A stretch of DNA of 64,000 nucleotides, taken from positions 248,001 to 312,000 of the forward strand of contig AP026550.1 of the NCBI GenBank assembly GCA_026075535.2. The letters run 5' to 3'. The position numbers were made by a program, and so were the translations under genes. Shown piece by piece: positions 1 to 10,190 of this stretch. Each line of letters opens with the position of its first letter. Positions within the stretch are counted from its first letter, which is position 1. The DNA comes from Tricholoma matsutake (lineage: Eukaryota; Basidiomycota; Agaricomycetes; Agaricales; Tricholomataceae). The notes under the pieces were generated by a model that saw only the letters and a program-made list of their open reading frames with translations, was not told the origin of the DNA and searched no databases.

Positions 1-3000
1 CTGCCATATATATGGATGATCTATATAGAAGTTGTGCCAAGGGCCAGTTAGACATGGATCTGGAACTACATCATGATAATTCGAAGTTTGGAGCTTTCAA
101 TTCAATTTGCAGGTCTGGCATCATCTATGTGATAACAGAATTTCAATCTTCGCAGACACAAGGACTCAGAGCTGGGCCTAGAGCATGCAACTTGAAAGTG
201 TCCTCTGATATATCTCATATGTGATATCCCCACTAGTACTGTCATACTTTCACTGGCTCTCTCTCAGGCTGCCAACTTTAAACTTTGTGATTGTAGAAAA
301 GTTGAGCTTTGTGAATTCTTTCAGGGTCCAGCTCATCAATATTGCCCAGTGCCCCTCGCATCCGACAGATGGAGTCAAAGGTTTTTCTTCTGTAATGCAT
401 GCCAAAGGTGGCTTAGAGGCTTTACTAGCAGGTTAAAGGAAGACTACAATTACTGCAGGATGACACTTTGGGATGCACTAAGGCTTTGAGTCAAGGTTTT
501 GATACAGGTGACATTAAGCGGCTTTGCACTGTGAAGATTGGGGTTGATTGATATTGGTGTTTCTTTAGGTCATTTGCCGTGAAGTCTCTTTCATATGTGA
601 CATCTGGACCATCGTTCTCTCTCTCCACCCACTTCAATGCAACTGTGAAAAGATTTGACAGATATATCTGTCTTCACCCTGATCACAATTTGAATTCAGA
701 TGTGCATGTTTACAGCAGAGGTGCTTCTTCCTGAAGGTGATTTGGAGGCATCAACTTCGAGATATGTGACACATGGGAAGACTACAATGACTGCAGGGCA
801 ATACATGTGTAGTTCCCTGGCTCAAGGCTTTAATACAGGTGACAGCGCTTTGCAAGATCTGGGTTTCTTTTAGGATCTGCATTCACAATGAAGTTAATCA
901 CAGGTTTTATCCATATGTGGACATGCACAGTGGAGGTCTTTCATACACTGAATGGATTCAAGGAGTTCCAACACAGCAAGTCTCTTGCATCGCTGAAGCC
1001 TCGTTTTGACTCCAATCTGAAGGTAAAGCTTTTCCTTTGCTGCTCTGGACTCGCCCTCTCTCATAAAACACTAAAAAGAAGAACATACTGCCCCAGTACC
1101 CTCTCCTCATTGGCACGCCCAATACCTCCCTGATTGAATATCAAGATTTCGCATGGATATGGAATGGAACCCGCTCACAGATTTCTTCAGTGTGGGATTG
1201 CCTCACCCATCAGATAGCCATGCACTATCTTCATCCTACTCTACTTTTTTGGTGGATAGGAGTGCATTTGAATCTCAGGATCAGCCAGGCACAGCTGTGC
1301 TTAATCTTGAACTGGAACATCCTCAAGATGGCATACCTAACAAACCAAACTATTTTGGCATATGGCATCCCTCTGCAAGTTGTCCTCTCCCTCATTAGCT
1401 CCGCATTGATGTGCCTGCCCTGCCTTCTGAATCATTAAAAGTGACAATCAACCCATCATTGCTAGAAATTCAGTCTCCTGCCAATCTTGACCCATGCTTA
1501 GTGCTGAGGAGGGAGGAGGAGGAGGAGGAGGAGGAATTATTGCCAGAAGGTGGGGGATCTGTGAACATTGCCATCATGAAGATGTCAGTTGACTCTCATT
1601 TGAACCAACCTTCCACAATTCCAGCTGCAGCCTCCACAAAGCGCAAATGCAGAGCTTCCCTGGATATTCTACCGCTGAACAGACCCATGTCCACTCAGCC
1701 ATGGAGACAGCCAAAAGGCAAGGCAAAGGAATTGCCAAAGGCCTCAACATTGGCAATGAGCGGGGCTCTGGAATGGATGGGTGGGCATTTCTTTGTATGC
1801 TTTTCATTAGTTCTAACTTAAGATCACTTTTTTCCTTGGCGCCAGGTGAATGGGCTATTATAGCTGCATTCGACATTAGTAATACCATGTTGGACAACCA
1901 GTCCTGCTTCAACTATTACAACAGCACAGCATCATTCGATAGCGAAGCTCCCCAGCTTCTCGACACACTGGAGGATCTGCAGAAGGCAGATCCAGAGACA
2001 AGATCAATTCAAGTGACATGCAAGCAAACAATTACACTCTCACCAGCTGGTAGGTGATGCTTTACACCAGAGGTGCGACCACATTAAGGTGATTACTATG
2101 ATTGCTGGCAGGACATGCGCTTAAAGTGGTGAGCCTCACCTCAGATAAAAGGTCAATATCTATGATTCACTTCCTGATCCAGCTGATGAGGAGTCTCCAC
2201 ATATGCATTCCAAACATCCAAATCCCAGGTATGAATGACAAAAATATGCCTATGGCTGTAAGGGAGTCGTGCATGATGCGATATAGTGATTGGCTTGCAC
2301 TACTCACATTCACCACTTTCTGGCAGCTTGGCATCACGTTCGCAGTCAAAGACCTTTTCCCTTCCTGCGTGCTTTATTACCCATTGCTAATTTCAAAGGA
2401 AGTAAAGGACTTCATAATTCAAAAAGTCATATACCTTGCCATGTTAGGTCAGATGGCAACTTTTTATCAAGAGCCAGAACCACATGAGTCTTCTGATATA
2501 TTCATGGCGGGCTGTCTGACATACTATGTGCTCATGATTCCTTCCAGTCGTCCAGTGGTTTTTGACTACCTCACCCCCAGCAGGGTTCACCCCAGGCCTG
2601 TCTTCCACACCCCACACTATACCTGTGGAACTTCTTGTGGAACCATCCTCTGCTGGTGGCTCACAGGCTAATATGTCCAATACACCCAATCATGTCTTGC
2701 ACCTGAATTGCTCTGCTCTGGCTGCTTCAAGTTCAACTAGATTTACTATGAAGCACTCGAAGCAGAAGACTAATGAAATGGACGACAAGTTTTTTTTTGC
2801 TGGCACAAAAGAGTGGCCTGCCATGGCCATCATAGAGCGTGTGCATCAGCCTGAGCTTCCACTCTGCCCCTAATGTGCCAACTCACTGATATATGCAGTG
2901 CATTAACATATTCAATTGTCTATGACAAGACGCTGCAAAACTCACAGATGATCTGGTCGCTAGAGAAATTGGGGGTAAATTTGGTTTGGTAGAGGAACTC

Positions 3001-3670
3001 AGGGATATCTTCAGAGAAGATGGCCTTTTCAGGGACCTAGACCATTATAAGCCGGTTCCTTGGTTGGGTTCCATGACAAGGCCAAATGTGCTGCCTCTTC
3101 CATTTACAGGTTTCCCAATCTATCTCCTCATGACAACAATTGTGTTAGCAGGCCTTTTTGATATTCAGAATAATATCTACCGCTTACCAGCATTGCGTGG
3201 GTTGTCTCAAGTCCGTCGTATCCCAATGTCTACTTGGACGACTGGAATGCTCCTGGTGAGTTTGACTCTGTGCCTTGTATCTCGTATTCCAAGGCTCACT
3301 GGTCCCAATTAGCTCAAAAACAGCTTTCTGAAGGCAATCGGCTCGCCAATAAACCTATTGGCCAACTCAGCACTCTGTCTAAAGAGGCAGCAACACTACA
3401 ACAATCTTTACAAAACTGCTGTGGCAGAGGATCGATCTGTCATGGAAGTGCTCGATGGTCAGGGTTTTAATTTTCTGGGATTCCAATAGTGTATCAATGA
3501 GACACCATAAATTACCAGTCTTCAGGTTCATGTCAGTTGTTTGGGTACAAAGTGATTATAAGAACTTAGTGCTGACCTAAAACTTCAGGTGCTTAGACTA
3601 GTACTGAGGTGTTGCCCTCAAGTCACAAGTTCAGTAATTTACACTCCCCCACCTATTCCGATCAGACTCT
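1..3670. other. Degenerate sequence with short open frames, origin unclear
   Basis: No frame stays open beyond about 190 codons and I recognise no family. Short stretches look protein-like, for example around 1411-2057, where a run of Glu codons occurs, and around 2986-3470, but frames switch repeatedly. Some pyrimidine-rich AG positions near 565 and 873 resemble splice acceptors. This could be a decayed multi-intron gene or an old transposon. I assign no function. Confidence 0.4.
430..890 (+). repeat. Pair of diverged direct repeats (about 430-560 and 775-890)
   Basis: Both segments begin with a GAAGACTACAAT-type string. Both then contain a TCAAGG..TTT..ATACAGGTGACA block, a GCTTTGCA block and a pyrimidine run ending in TTTAGG or TTTTAGG. 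They are about 345 bp apart with indels between them. This suggests an old local duplication, possibly of an exon with its following intron. Function unknown. Confidence 0.45.
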
Positions 3671-3683
3671 CTGGAATCCAGTT

Positions 3684-3768
3684 ATTCTGACCAGATTCCA
3701 CTGGAGTCCAATTATTCTGACTGGATTCCACTGGAGTCCAATTATTCTGACCGGATTCCAGTTATTCC
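3684..3768 (+). repeat. 30-bp tandem repeat, about 2.8 units
   Basis: Units begin ATTCTGACC/TGGATTCCAC and recur at 3684, 3714 and 3744. Related GGACTCCAGT or GATTCCAG sequence is found at 9330-9450 and 40690-40830, always near tRNA-like repeats. It is probably the tail region of the same dispersed repeat family. Confidence 0.7.
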
Positions 3769-3800
3769 AGACTCCAAGTTATGCATGTTTAGTTTAATTA

Positions 3801-4150
3801 TTGCCGTTTGCAGAATAGTTGGCGGAAGCACCCACAAACAACAAAATCTGCCCATTTGATGGTCAAACTTCTGCAGGCGATATCTCGACAACCACCCAAT
3901 GAATTACTATAATTTTTAGTGCTACAGGCTCGGCCATATGTGCTCTAGATAGCCCCATAGTTATTTGATTTATTTGAGCACTCTGAGATTTTTTATAAAA
4001 TACGTGGTCGACATAAGTGTCTGCAGTGAATAGCATGAGAACTACACAGTAGAAAAATAAGTCCTGCCTACAAATAGTGTATTCAGTATGTATAAAAACA
4101 GCCCCAGTGAGATTACAGAAAAAATATGAGTTGTCGTGTGTAGCGACAGT
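3801..4150 (+). repeat. Left terminal inverted repeat of the Tc1/mariner element
   Basis: It aligns with the reverse complement of 7419-7768 over essentially the full length, with roughly 5-7 percent mismatch by eye. The inner limit is approximate because similarity fades near 4155. Confidence 0.85.
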
Positions 4151-4228
4151 AAAGTGTAATATGCACTGCTTACAAACTTGAACATCAACATCATCCAATC
4201 GACAACATCTCTCTGCTGCCTCTTCACT

Positions 4229-5440
4229 ATGGTTCGTGGCCGACCTCTCTCAGATGATCTCCAGGGAGTTATCTTAAACATGTCAAAATGTATGGACTTC
4301 CCCAACATTATGCATTACACAGGCTGCAGGAAACGAACTATCGAACGGGTTTTGTCTGACTATTGCAAGCAGGGCACCATTATGTGAGAACATCTAACAA
4401 AAGAACTCTGAGGTGCAAAGCGTGTTCTTACAGCTGCTGATGTTCAGGTGTGTTCCTGCAATGATCTTATCTGCAATCAGGAACCACTGATTACCCCCAG
4501 TTTCTGCAAGGAAATGTTCGTCATAGCCCAGAGATCTACCTAGATGAGATGCGAGAAGTCTTAGAGGATAGACTTGGGGTAGATGTCAGTAAATCTACAA
4601 TTTGGAGAGCATTACAGCGGTCAGGATTTACCCTGAAGAAGGTGTGTTGTACTACTTACACTGTCATCCAATCACAATATTCAATTTAGCATCTAATAAT
4701 GAACACACAGCTTACTCGGCAGGCCCTTGAATGAAGTGCTATCAAGTGGGCCAGATTCCGCTATCAGTATGGTCATCAGTACACTCCTGAACAGACCGTC
4801 TTTGTGGATGAAAGTTCATTTGATCGATGTACTTCAATTCGTGGCCGTGCATGGGCTTTGAGGGCACAATGGGCAGTGCAGAAATGTTTTTTTGTTCAAG
4901 GAAAACAGTATGTACTTATCTTCCGCTGAACTTCCTTGATGTACCAAATAGTCACACAGTTATTCATTGCTTCCTGCCATGTCACTCGAAGGCATGCTTC
5001 ATGCCAAGATTGTTGAGGGATCCTTCACGACAGTTCTATTTGAGGAGTTCATTGATGGCCTTCTCAACAAGATGCAACCTTTTCCTGCAAACAACTCTGT
5101 TATTGTATTGGATAATGCTCATATCCACAAGCATCCTCGGGTTAAGGAGAAAATTGAGGAGCAGTATAAATTCCTTCTGCCTACTGTGCGTCACACCATT
5201 AACTATTCTTACAGTGGCATGCAAGTCATGTTCCTGCCTCCCTATTCACCTGATTACAATCCAATTGAGCTTGCCTTCTCAGCTATCAAGGCTTTTGTCT
5301 GGCAAGATGGAACTCTTGGTTGTGAAGATGTTAAGCAAGATATTGATGACACATATGTCTATCTGCATCTTCTTGAGGTGGCATATTCAATTACTGGTGA
5401 TGATGCATTAGGATTTTCCCATCATTGTGGGTATATATGA
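4229..5440 (+). pseudogene. Tc1/mariner DDE transposase, four exons, several stops
   Basis: This would cut and paste the surrounding element. The start ATG at 4229 opens an N-terminal helix-turn-helix region. Three introns with GT..AG ends are visible: 4448-4500 (53 bp), 4642-4710 (69 bp) and 4908-4959 (52 bp, donor GTATGT). Removing them keeps one frame. The catalytic motifs are present: VDESSFD in exon 3, then IVLDNAHIH and YSPDYNPIEL in exon 4, a DDE-type triad. The exon frame is interrupted by TGA at 4385-4387, a second TGA about 30 bases later, and one in exon 3 within TRQALE*SAIKW. Each is at a position where Arg CGA would fit. The copy is therefore dead but structurally complete. Confidence 0.85.
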
Positions 5441-5558
5441 TAATAGACACAGCATATAGTATGGAATTATAACCAGAATTATTGACAAGAAGAATAATCA
5501 TCGTTTAGAAGCAAGTACTTGGATGTTCATAGGTTAAACATCAAAAAGATTAGTTGAG

Positions 5559-7260
5559 TCATATGCATTTAGTGTGCTCCACAATTTTCTGATAATTGGT
5601 AACAGCAAACTTCAAGATGTGATTTGTGGTTCCCCATGCCATACCACCCAATTCTGCAAGCTTATCTGGCGTTAAGTCAAGAAGATCATTCACCTCAAGG
5701 AGCCCATGAGCTGCTAAAGCAGGTCCATATTGGCCATAATTGAGATTGAACAGTGTCAGCATCGAGACCTTCAAGCCATGACACAAGTTCAAGTGAATCT
5801 TCAGGCTCAATGTCAAACTCAGCAGACCACTTCAAGGTGAGAGCGGCTGGAGTAGAGGGCACCTGAGAGGTGGGAAGGAGAGCAAGAGCAGGAACAACAG
5901 CTGGTTGTTGAGGGATAGGCTGTGGTTCCATAGGTGCAGCAGCTGGAGTGTGGCAGAGACCTTGAAATTGTAATGCCTGCACACCAAACATCATCATAAG
6001 TGGCTGTATCCATGCAGGGGGTTCAGATGAACTTGGGGCGACATCAACCTTCGCAACAAGAGTCTTCTTGGCTGATCGTTGGTGTGAGACATCAAGCTTG
6101 AGTTCGGCAGGAGGCTCACTGATTGTAGCCTTGTGTCGCTTCTATGACTTGGTGATGAGCACTTTCAAGTTGTGTTATCTGATCTCAAGCAGATGCACCA
6201 GAAGAACCACCCATGTGGCAAGATCAGCATTTGAGAGTGCATAATGGTCACTGGTGTTTAGAACAATGCATGCCTTATCACATGAGGCGCAGTGATGCTC
6301 CTTCTCAACCAACTGCAGGAGCTCATGGTCCTTCAGCTCACCCACCCCATCACCCTCATCACCCTCCCCACTAGCATCGCTTGCCTTCTTCTTACTCCCC
6401 TGCAAGATCATGATACATCAATACCATGCGTGAATGGGGAAAAATATGACCCCACTTTCTTCACAGCAGCTTCCTTAGGTGGTGGTCTTGACATGTCAAT
6501 GATGGTGATGTAGAGTGGTTTGACAATCCCCTTCCCTCGGTTCTTTGCCTTTGAGCTCTTGATATACTCCTCCACATCATCAACCAGCTTCTCCCAGGCT
6601 TCAGTGTCTTCCAGCAACTTGGGTACAGGTCGTGGGTTCTTCAGCTTGTATGATGGGATGTATCCAATATGCAAGAGGAGGCTAAGCTGTGTTTCCATCT
6701 TTTTGGCGAGTTTGAGGCAGAACTCATTGAATGTCATTGTCAATGTGATGCTAGTAAGGTCACGAGTCACACCATTGAAAGGAAACTCAAATGGAATCGC
6801 AAACTCTGGTCAAGACTTTTGTGGAGTGCCTACAGGGAGTTTGAGATTTGTTTTGGCATCAATTCAAGGTCAACATCAGTCATTGGAAGAAGTCGCACTG
6901 TTGTCATTAAGCTCATCTTGTAACTGGTCTTCCTCACCCTCCTCAAGTTCATCCTCCTCATCCTCATCCTCAATCTTGTCTTCATCATCAGTGTCAAAGT
7001 TTGTGACCTGATTGAAAATATGAGTCATTGTGCTGGGTGCCTTCTTTCATGGTGCCACTGCAGTGCCAAGAGCCATCAACGCATCAATTGCCCCGCTATC
7101 TGCATCTTCGAGTTCGATATTTCCCGGACTATTATGCATGTTGAAAGCTGATGGGAGCCCTTGCTTATAGGCAGGCCGTGGCTTAGGACGAGGTGTTGGA
7201 CTTATGGGTGAGCTTGCATCATTTTCTTTGTTTTTTCTGCCCTTGCAAGTACCGAGGCGA
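5559..7260 (-). pseudogene. Second gene of the Tc1/mariner element, SAM-like C-terminus
   Basis: The gene lies convergent to the transposase and inside the inverted repeats. Reading on the minus strand, visible parts are a basic/proline-rich start (about 7200-7060), an acidic Asp/Glu-rich stretch (about 7010-6890), a conserved-looking middle block (6770-6450, containing RPVPKLLEDTEAWEKLVDD and KAKNRGKG), and a C-terminal block (about 5800-5573). The last block has the spacing of a sterile alpha motif: SLELVSWLEGL, then YGPALAAHGL, then LLDLTPDKLAELG. A one-base shift near 5740 and TGA stops upstream break it. Its role is unknown; a protein-interaction function for the SAM-like part is an inference from the fold family. 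Confidence 0.6.
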
Positions 7261-7418
7261 CTTGCAGTTCAGTTGTGCTTGTCGATTACCCATGAAAAAA
7301 ATGACAGCAGGAAATAAATAATAATGAAAAAGAGAGTGGCTTCTTGTAGGGAGTGAAGTGATCAATAAAGATAGGGTAAATTGACCATGACTTTGCTTTG
7401 TAGTGGATGGGCTTTCAC

Positions 7419-7768
7419 TACTGCCGCTACATGCAACAACTCACATTTTTTCTGTAATCTCACTGGGGCTGTTTTCATACATACTGAATACACTCTTCGT
7501 AGCCTGGACTTATTTTTCTACTGTGTAGTTCTCATGCTATTCACTGCAGACACTTATGTCGATCACCTATTTTATAAAAATCTCAGAGTGCTCAAATAAA
7601 TCAAATAACTATGGGGCCGTCTAGAGCACATATGGCCGAGTCTGTAGCACTAAAAACTATAGTAATTGGTTGGGTGGTTGTCGAGATATCGCCTGCAGAA
7701 GTTTGACCATCAAATGTGCAGATTTTGTTGTTTGTGCGTGCTTCCACCAACTATTCTGCAAACAGCAA
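7419..7768 (-). repeat. Right terminal inverted repeat of the Tc1/mariner element
   Basis: Reverse complement of 3801-4150. A TA dinucleotide follows at 7769-7770. Confidence 0.85.
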
Positions 7769-7860
7769 TAACTTACAGTATACAACAGTAGAAAGTCAAG
7801 TCAAGTCAAACTTCGAGTCCTGAAGTTCCTCAGTTGCCTACAAAATTAATTGGTGCAGAG

Positions 7861-7926
7861 CAAGGATTGAACTCAAGGCCTCATGTGATAACCCAACACC
7901 GTGCTCAACCAGTTGAGCCACAGGTG
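7861..7926 (-). repeat. tRNA-derived SINE-like head
   Basis: On the minus strand the sequence has an A-box-like TGGCTCAACTGGTTGAGC. About 45 bases later comes a B-box-like GAGTTCAATCC. No cloverleaf with a proper acceptor stem is evident, so it is tRNA-derived rather than a working tRNA gene. Equivalent copies lie at 40524-40609 and 9228-9306. Confidence 0.65.
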
Positions 7927-8028
7927 AATTATTAAATAGCTATTATAAAGTTTATTTCTGACACTCAAACTCACAACTTCATTTTTTCGAAGTAGATAAT
8001 TAAGATCAAATTTTTTTAAATTTAAGCC

Positions 8029-8222
8029 CATCCCTCGCAGGGGATGATTTGATTATATATATACATAAAACTAACCCCTCGCATTCAGCGCGAGGGGGGA
8101 GGTAAAAACGTCAAGAAAAAAAAAACCCTCCCCCACAGACAAAATGGGGGAGGGGGAGGTTTAATAATATATTAAATAATTAAAACTACAAAAAAACCCT
8201 CCCCACACGAAATGTGGGGGAG
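8029..8222 (-). repeat. Array of four C-rich/G-rich stem-loops
   Basis: Successive inverted repeats with A/T-rich spacers are: CATCCC/GGGATG at 8029-8046; CCCCTCGC/GCGAGGGG with a 7-nt loop at 8075-8097; CCCTCCCCCA/TGGGGGAGGG at 8126-8154; and CCCTCCCCACA/TGTGGGG..GAGGG at about 8198-8223. Similar hairpins occur in copy II at 40174-40416. No coding frame explains them. Confidence 0.8.
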
Positions 8223-8280
8223 GGGGAAGGGACATGACCCCGCTGTGCTAGGTGAGTTGTCTGTCATTCCACCCACAATC

Positions 8281-8660
8281 CACCCCATGAGCAGTTGCTC
8301 GTGAGGCTGGGGGTGGGTGGCTTGTCGTCATTGTCATTCCACCCACAATCCACCCCACGAGTAGTTGCTTGTGAGGCTGGGGGTGGGTGGTGTGTCATCA
8401 TCTCCTATCCAGGTGCATAGGCATTGTTCCACCCATGTTCCACCCCATGAGCAGTTGCTCATGAGGCTGGGGGTGGGTAGCTTGTTGTCATTGTTGTTCC
8501 ACCCACAATCCACCCCACGAGCAGTTGCTTGTGAGGCTGGGGGCGGGTGGTGTGTGGTCATTGTCTCCTGTCCCTGTGCCTGGGCGTCATTCCACCCATG
8601 TTCCACCCCACAAGCAGTTGCTCGTGAGGCTGGGGGTGGGTGGCTTGTTGTTGTTTGTCG
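8281..8660 (+). repeat. Minisatellite of GAGCAGTTGCTC-type units with ~160-bp higher-order period
   Basis: Five units share CCACCC..GAGCAGTTGCTC..GGCTGGGGGTGGGTGG. The unit cores start near 8291, 8361, 8451, 8521 and 8614, so spacings alternate at about 70, 90, 70 and 93 bp. That gives a higher-order repeat of about 160 bp. Each core is itself palindromic and is flanked by inverted CCACCC/GGGTGG. Confidence 0.8.
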
Positions 8661-8934
8661 CCATCATCCCCCATTTGGGTATGGGGGTTGGTGGGTGCTT
8701 ACTAGGCAGGTATCCCCCTTGTGGGGTCTCCTGGCATTCCTCTGCACCCACCTAGCCCATGTTGACAGCCTCACATCCCATTTGAAAGGGGAGGAGGGGA
8801 TTGGGTGGCTGTGGGCATGTGTTGCGCGTTTTTCATTGCAGCAGGTCGTCCCCAGTAGTATATAGCCTAAAAAGCAATAAATTACAATTCGTTGTTTGAT
8901 AAAAAGAAAAAGAAAAAAGAAAAAGCTTATCTAT

Positions 8935-8965
8935 GGCCCAAACGACAATTGCCATCGTTTGGGCC
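8935..8965. repeat. Perfect 11-bp palindrome with 9-nt loop
   Basis: The arms are GGCCCAAACGA and TCGTTTGGGCC. The equivalent hairpin at 42057-42089 has different but still paired inner bases. It lies at one end of the composite repeat next to a polypyrimidine/polypurine tract. Confidence 0.8.
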
Positions 8966-9227
8966 CATGTTCTATCCAGTCAGCTCATTTGAAGGTGGTG
9001 GTGATGGAGGCAGTGGGCATGGGAATGGTGGTGGCAGGTGCACACACAGTGGTGGTGGTAGAGTGGAGAGGAGGAGGAGGCGGCATTGACAACGGTGGTG
9101 GTGGTTGTGAGCTGGCAGTCATGTGTCATGTGTCATGCAATATGCATGTTTGCATATTCCATTAATGGCTGTAACTACGCACCTTGGTTGGGTAATAAAG
9201 GTATTAGATGTATGTAGACAAATAATT

Positions 9228-9306
9228 ACTTTGTAGCTCAGTGGTTAAGCATGCTGTTATGTGTGCAGACCCAAGGTTGAGTGTTCAATTCTTGTTGTAC
9301 GTCAAA
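9228..9306 (+). repeat. tRNA-derived SINE-like head
   Basis: TTTGTAGCTCAGTGGTTAAG resembles an A box and GTTCAATTCTTG resembles a degraded B box. It is followed by CAAAAATTTA and then ATTCCAG-rich sequence, as in the other tRNA-like copies. Confidence 0.5.
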
Positions 9307-10190
9307 AATTTACTTGGGAAAGCACATGCATTCCAGTTATTCCAGTTATGCTAGTTGCCGTGCATCCAGTTGATCTGACTGTTCCAGGTAAAAATGAGTC
9401 CGGGTAGATTCCAGGGATTCCAGAGGTAAAATTGACCCTTCAGTCTGATTGGAATTATGAATTGTGAGAAAAATATATGTAAATGGAATTCCCCAGAATT
9501 CTGGAAATTCTGACCGGAATCCTTGTGAGTACCATTCTCATCACTCCAAGCTGATTACTTACCAGTGCCCAATATTGCTCCTTCATCATGGCCTCAATGT
9601 TACCCATGTGGAGGCCAGCATGGATCACATTCTTGATGTCAGTGATTTGGCCAAGGACTTGTTTGCATTTTACATTCATTGTAGTCTGGGACTGGTGATG
9701 CAGATGTTAAATGATGTTTTGATGTTGATGTAGAAAGAACAAAAGTTTTCCACCATCAAGAGGAGAACATTATATACTTGGCAAAAAGATATGCAGGCCA
9801 AGAATGTGCAGGAAGTGTTCAGTGCCACAACCTTTTTGTGGGGTTTCATTTTGATGTGGAAGAAGTCAGGGAAGACAGGGGACAAAGCCTTTGTGGAGGA
9901 ACAATGAAAAGTGATGAAGAGATTTGATGCAAAAAACACTACAGTGGCAAAAGCAGCGGCACTGGCAGTGAATGGCAATGGCAGCGGCAATGGTGTACAA
10001 TACAAGTTGCGATATTGCATTAATGGTCGCACAAACTCCAAAAGGGTTTTTCAGCCATGATGATCTACTGAGCCTTTCCCTTATTTTCATATTTCATTTT
10101 TACTTTCCTTATCACCTTGTTTGTCAAAACTCACGAAAATCTATATTCACACAAGAACAAAACCATAAAAACTATCTATTCTTCTAACAA
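9307..10190. other. No gene recognised
   Basis: ATTCCAG-type simple repeats at 9330-9450 are followed by mixed sequence with only short frames. Frames at 9676-10041 on the minus strand have no recognisable domain and are probably accidental. Confidence 0.5.

Larger units (their letters stand above)
3801..7768 (+). mobile_element. Tc1/mariner-type DNA transposon with ~350-bp inverted repeats (decayed)
   Basis: The two ends are inverted copies of each other for about 350 bp, beginning TTGCCGTTTGCAG and ending CTGCAAACAGCAA. Each is flanked by a TA dinucleotide (3799-3800 and 7769-7770), as expected for Tc1/mariner insertion. Inside are a plus-strand DDE transposase gene and a convergent minus-strand second gene. 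Inverted repeats this long and a passenger gene are unusual, since most Tc1/mariner elements have 20-100-bp ends and one gene. The right end abuts a tRNA-like repeat. All internal genes carry stops, so this copy is inactive. Confidence 0.85.
7927..9165 (-). repeat. Hairpin-rich composite repeat, copy I
   Basis: Read on the minus strand the order is as follows: a palindrome (8935-8965), a polypyrimidine tract, a G/C-rich block ending near 8700, five GAGCAACTGCTC-type units (8281-8660), and a run of C-rich hairpins (8029-8222). An A/T-rich GATCTTAATT stretch and the tRNA-like head follow. The segment from the GAGCAACTGCTC units through the tRNA-like head recurs in the same order on the plus strand at 39977-40609. 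The palindrome, polypyrimidine tract and GAGCAACTGCTC-type units recur at 42.0-42.5 kb, and the upstream G/C-rich part recurs at 48.1-48.56 kb. Long frames here (8365-8865 and 8892-9165) are low-complexity by-products, not genes. Confidence 0.7.

Noticed and set aside
8029..8222. Bacterial-type rho-independent terminators
   Set aside because: Stems are followed by T or A tracts on both sides, but the genome is eukaryotic and the hairpins belong to a dispersed repeat.
8365..9165. Several open frames of 65-166 codons
   Set aside because: They follow GGT/CCACCC low-complexity sequence, are open in several frames at once and have no domains.
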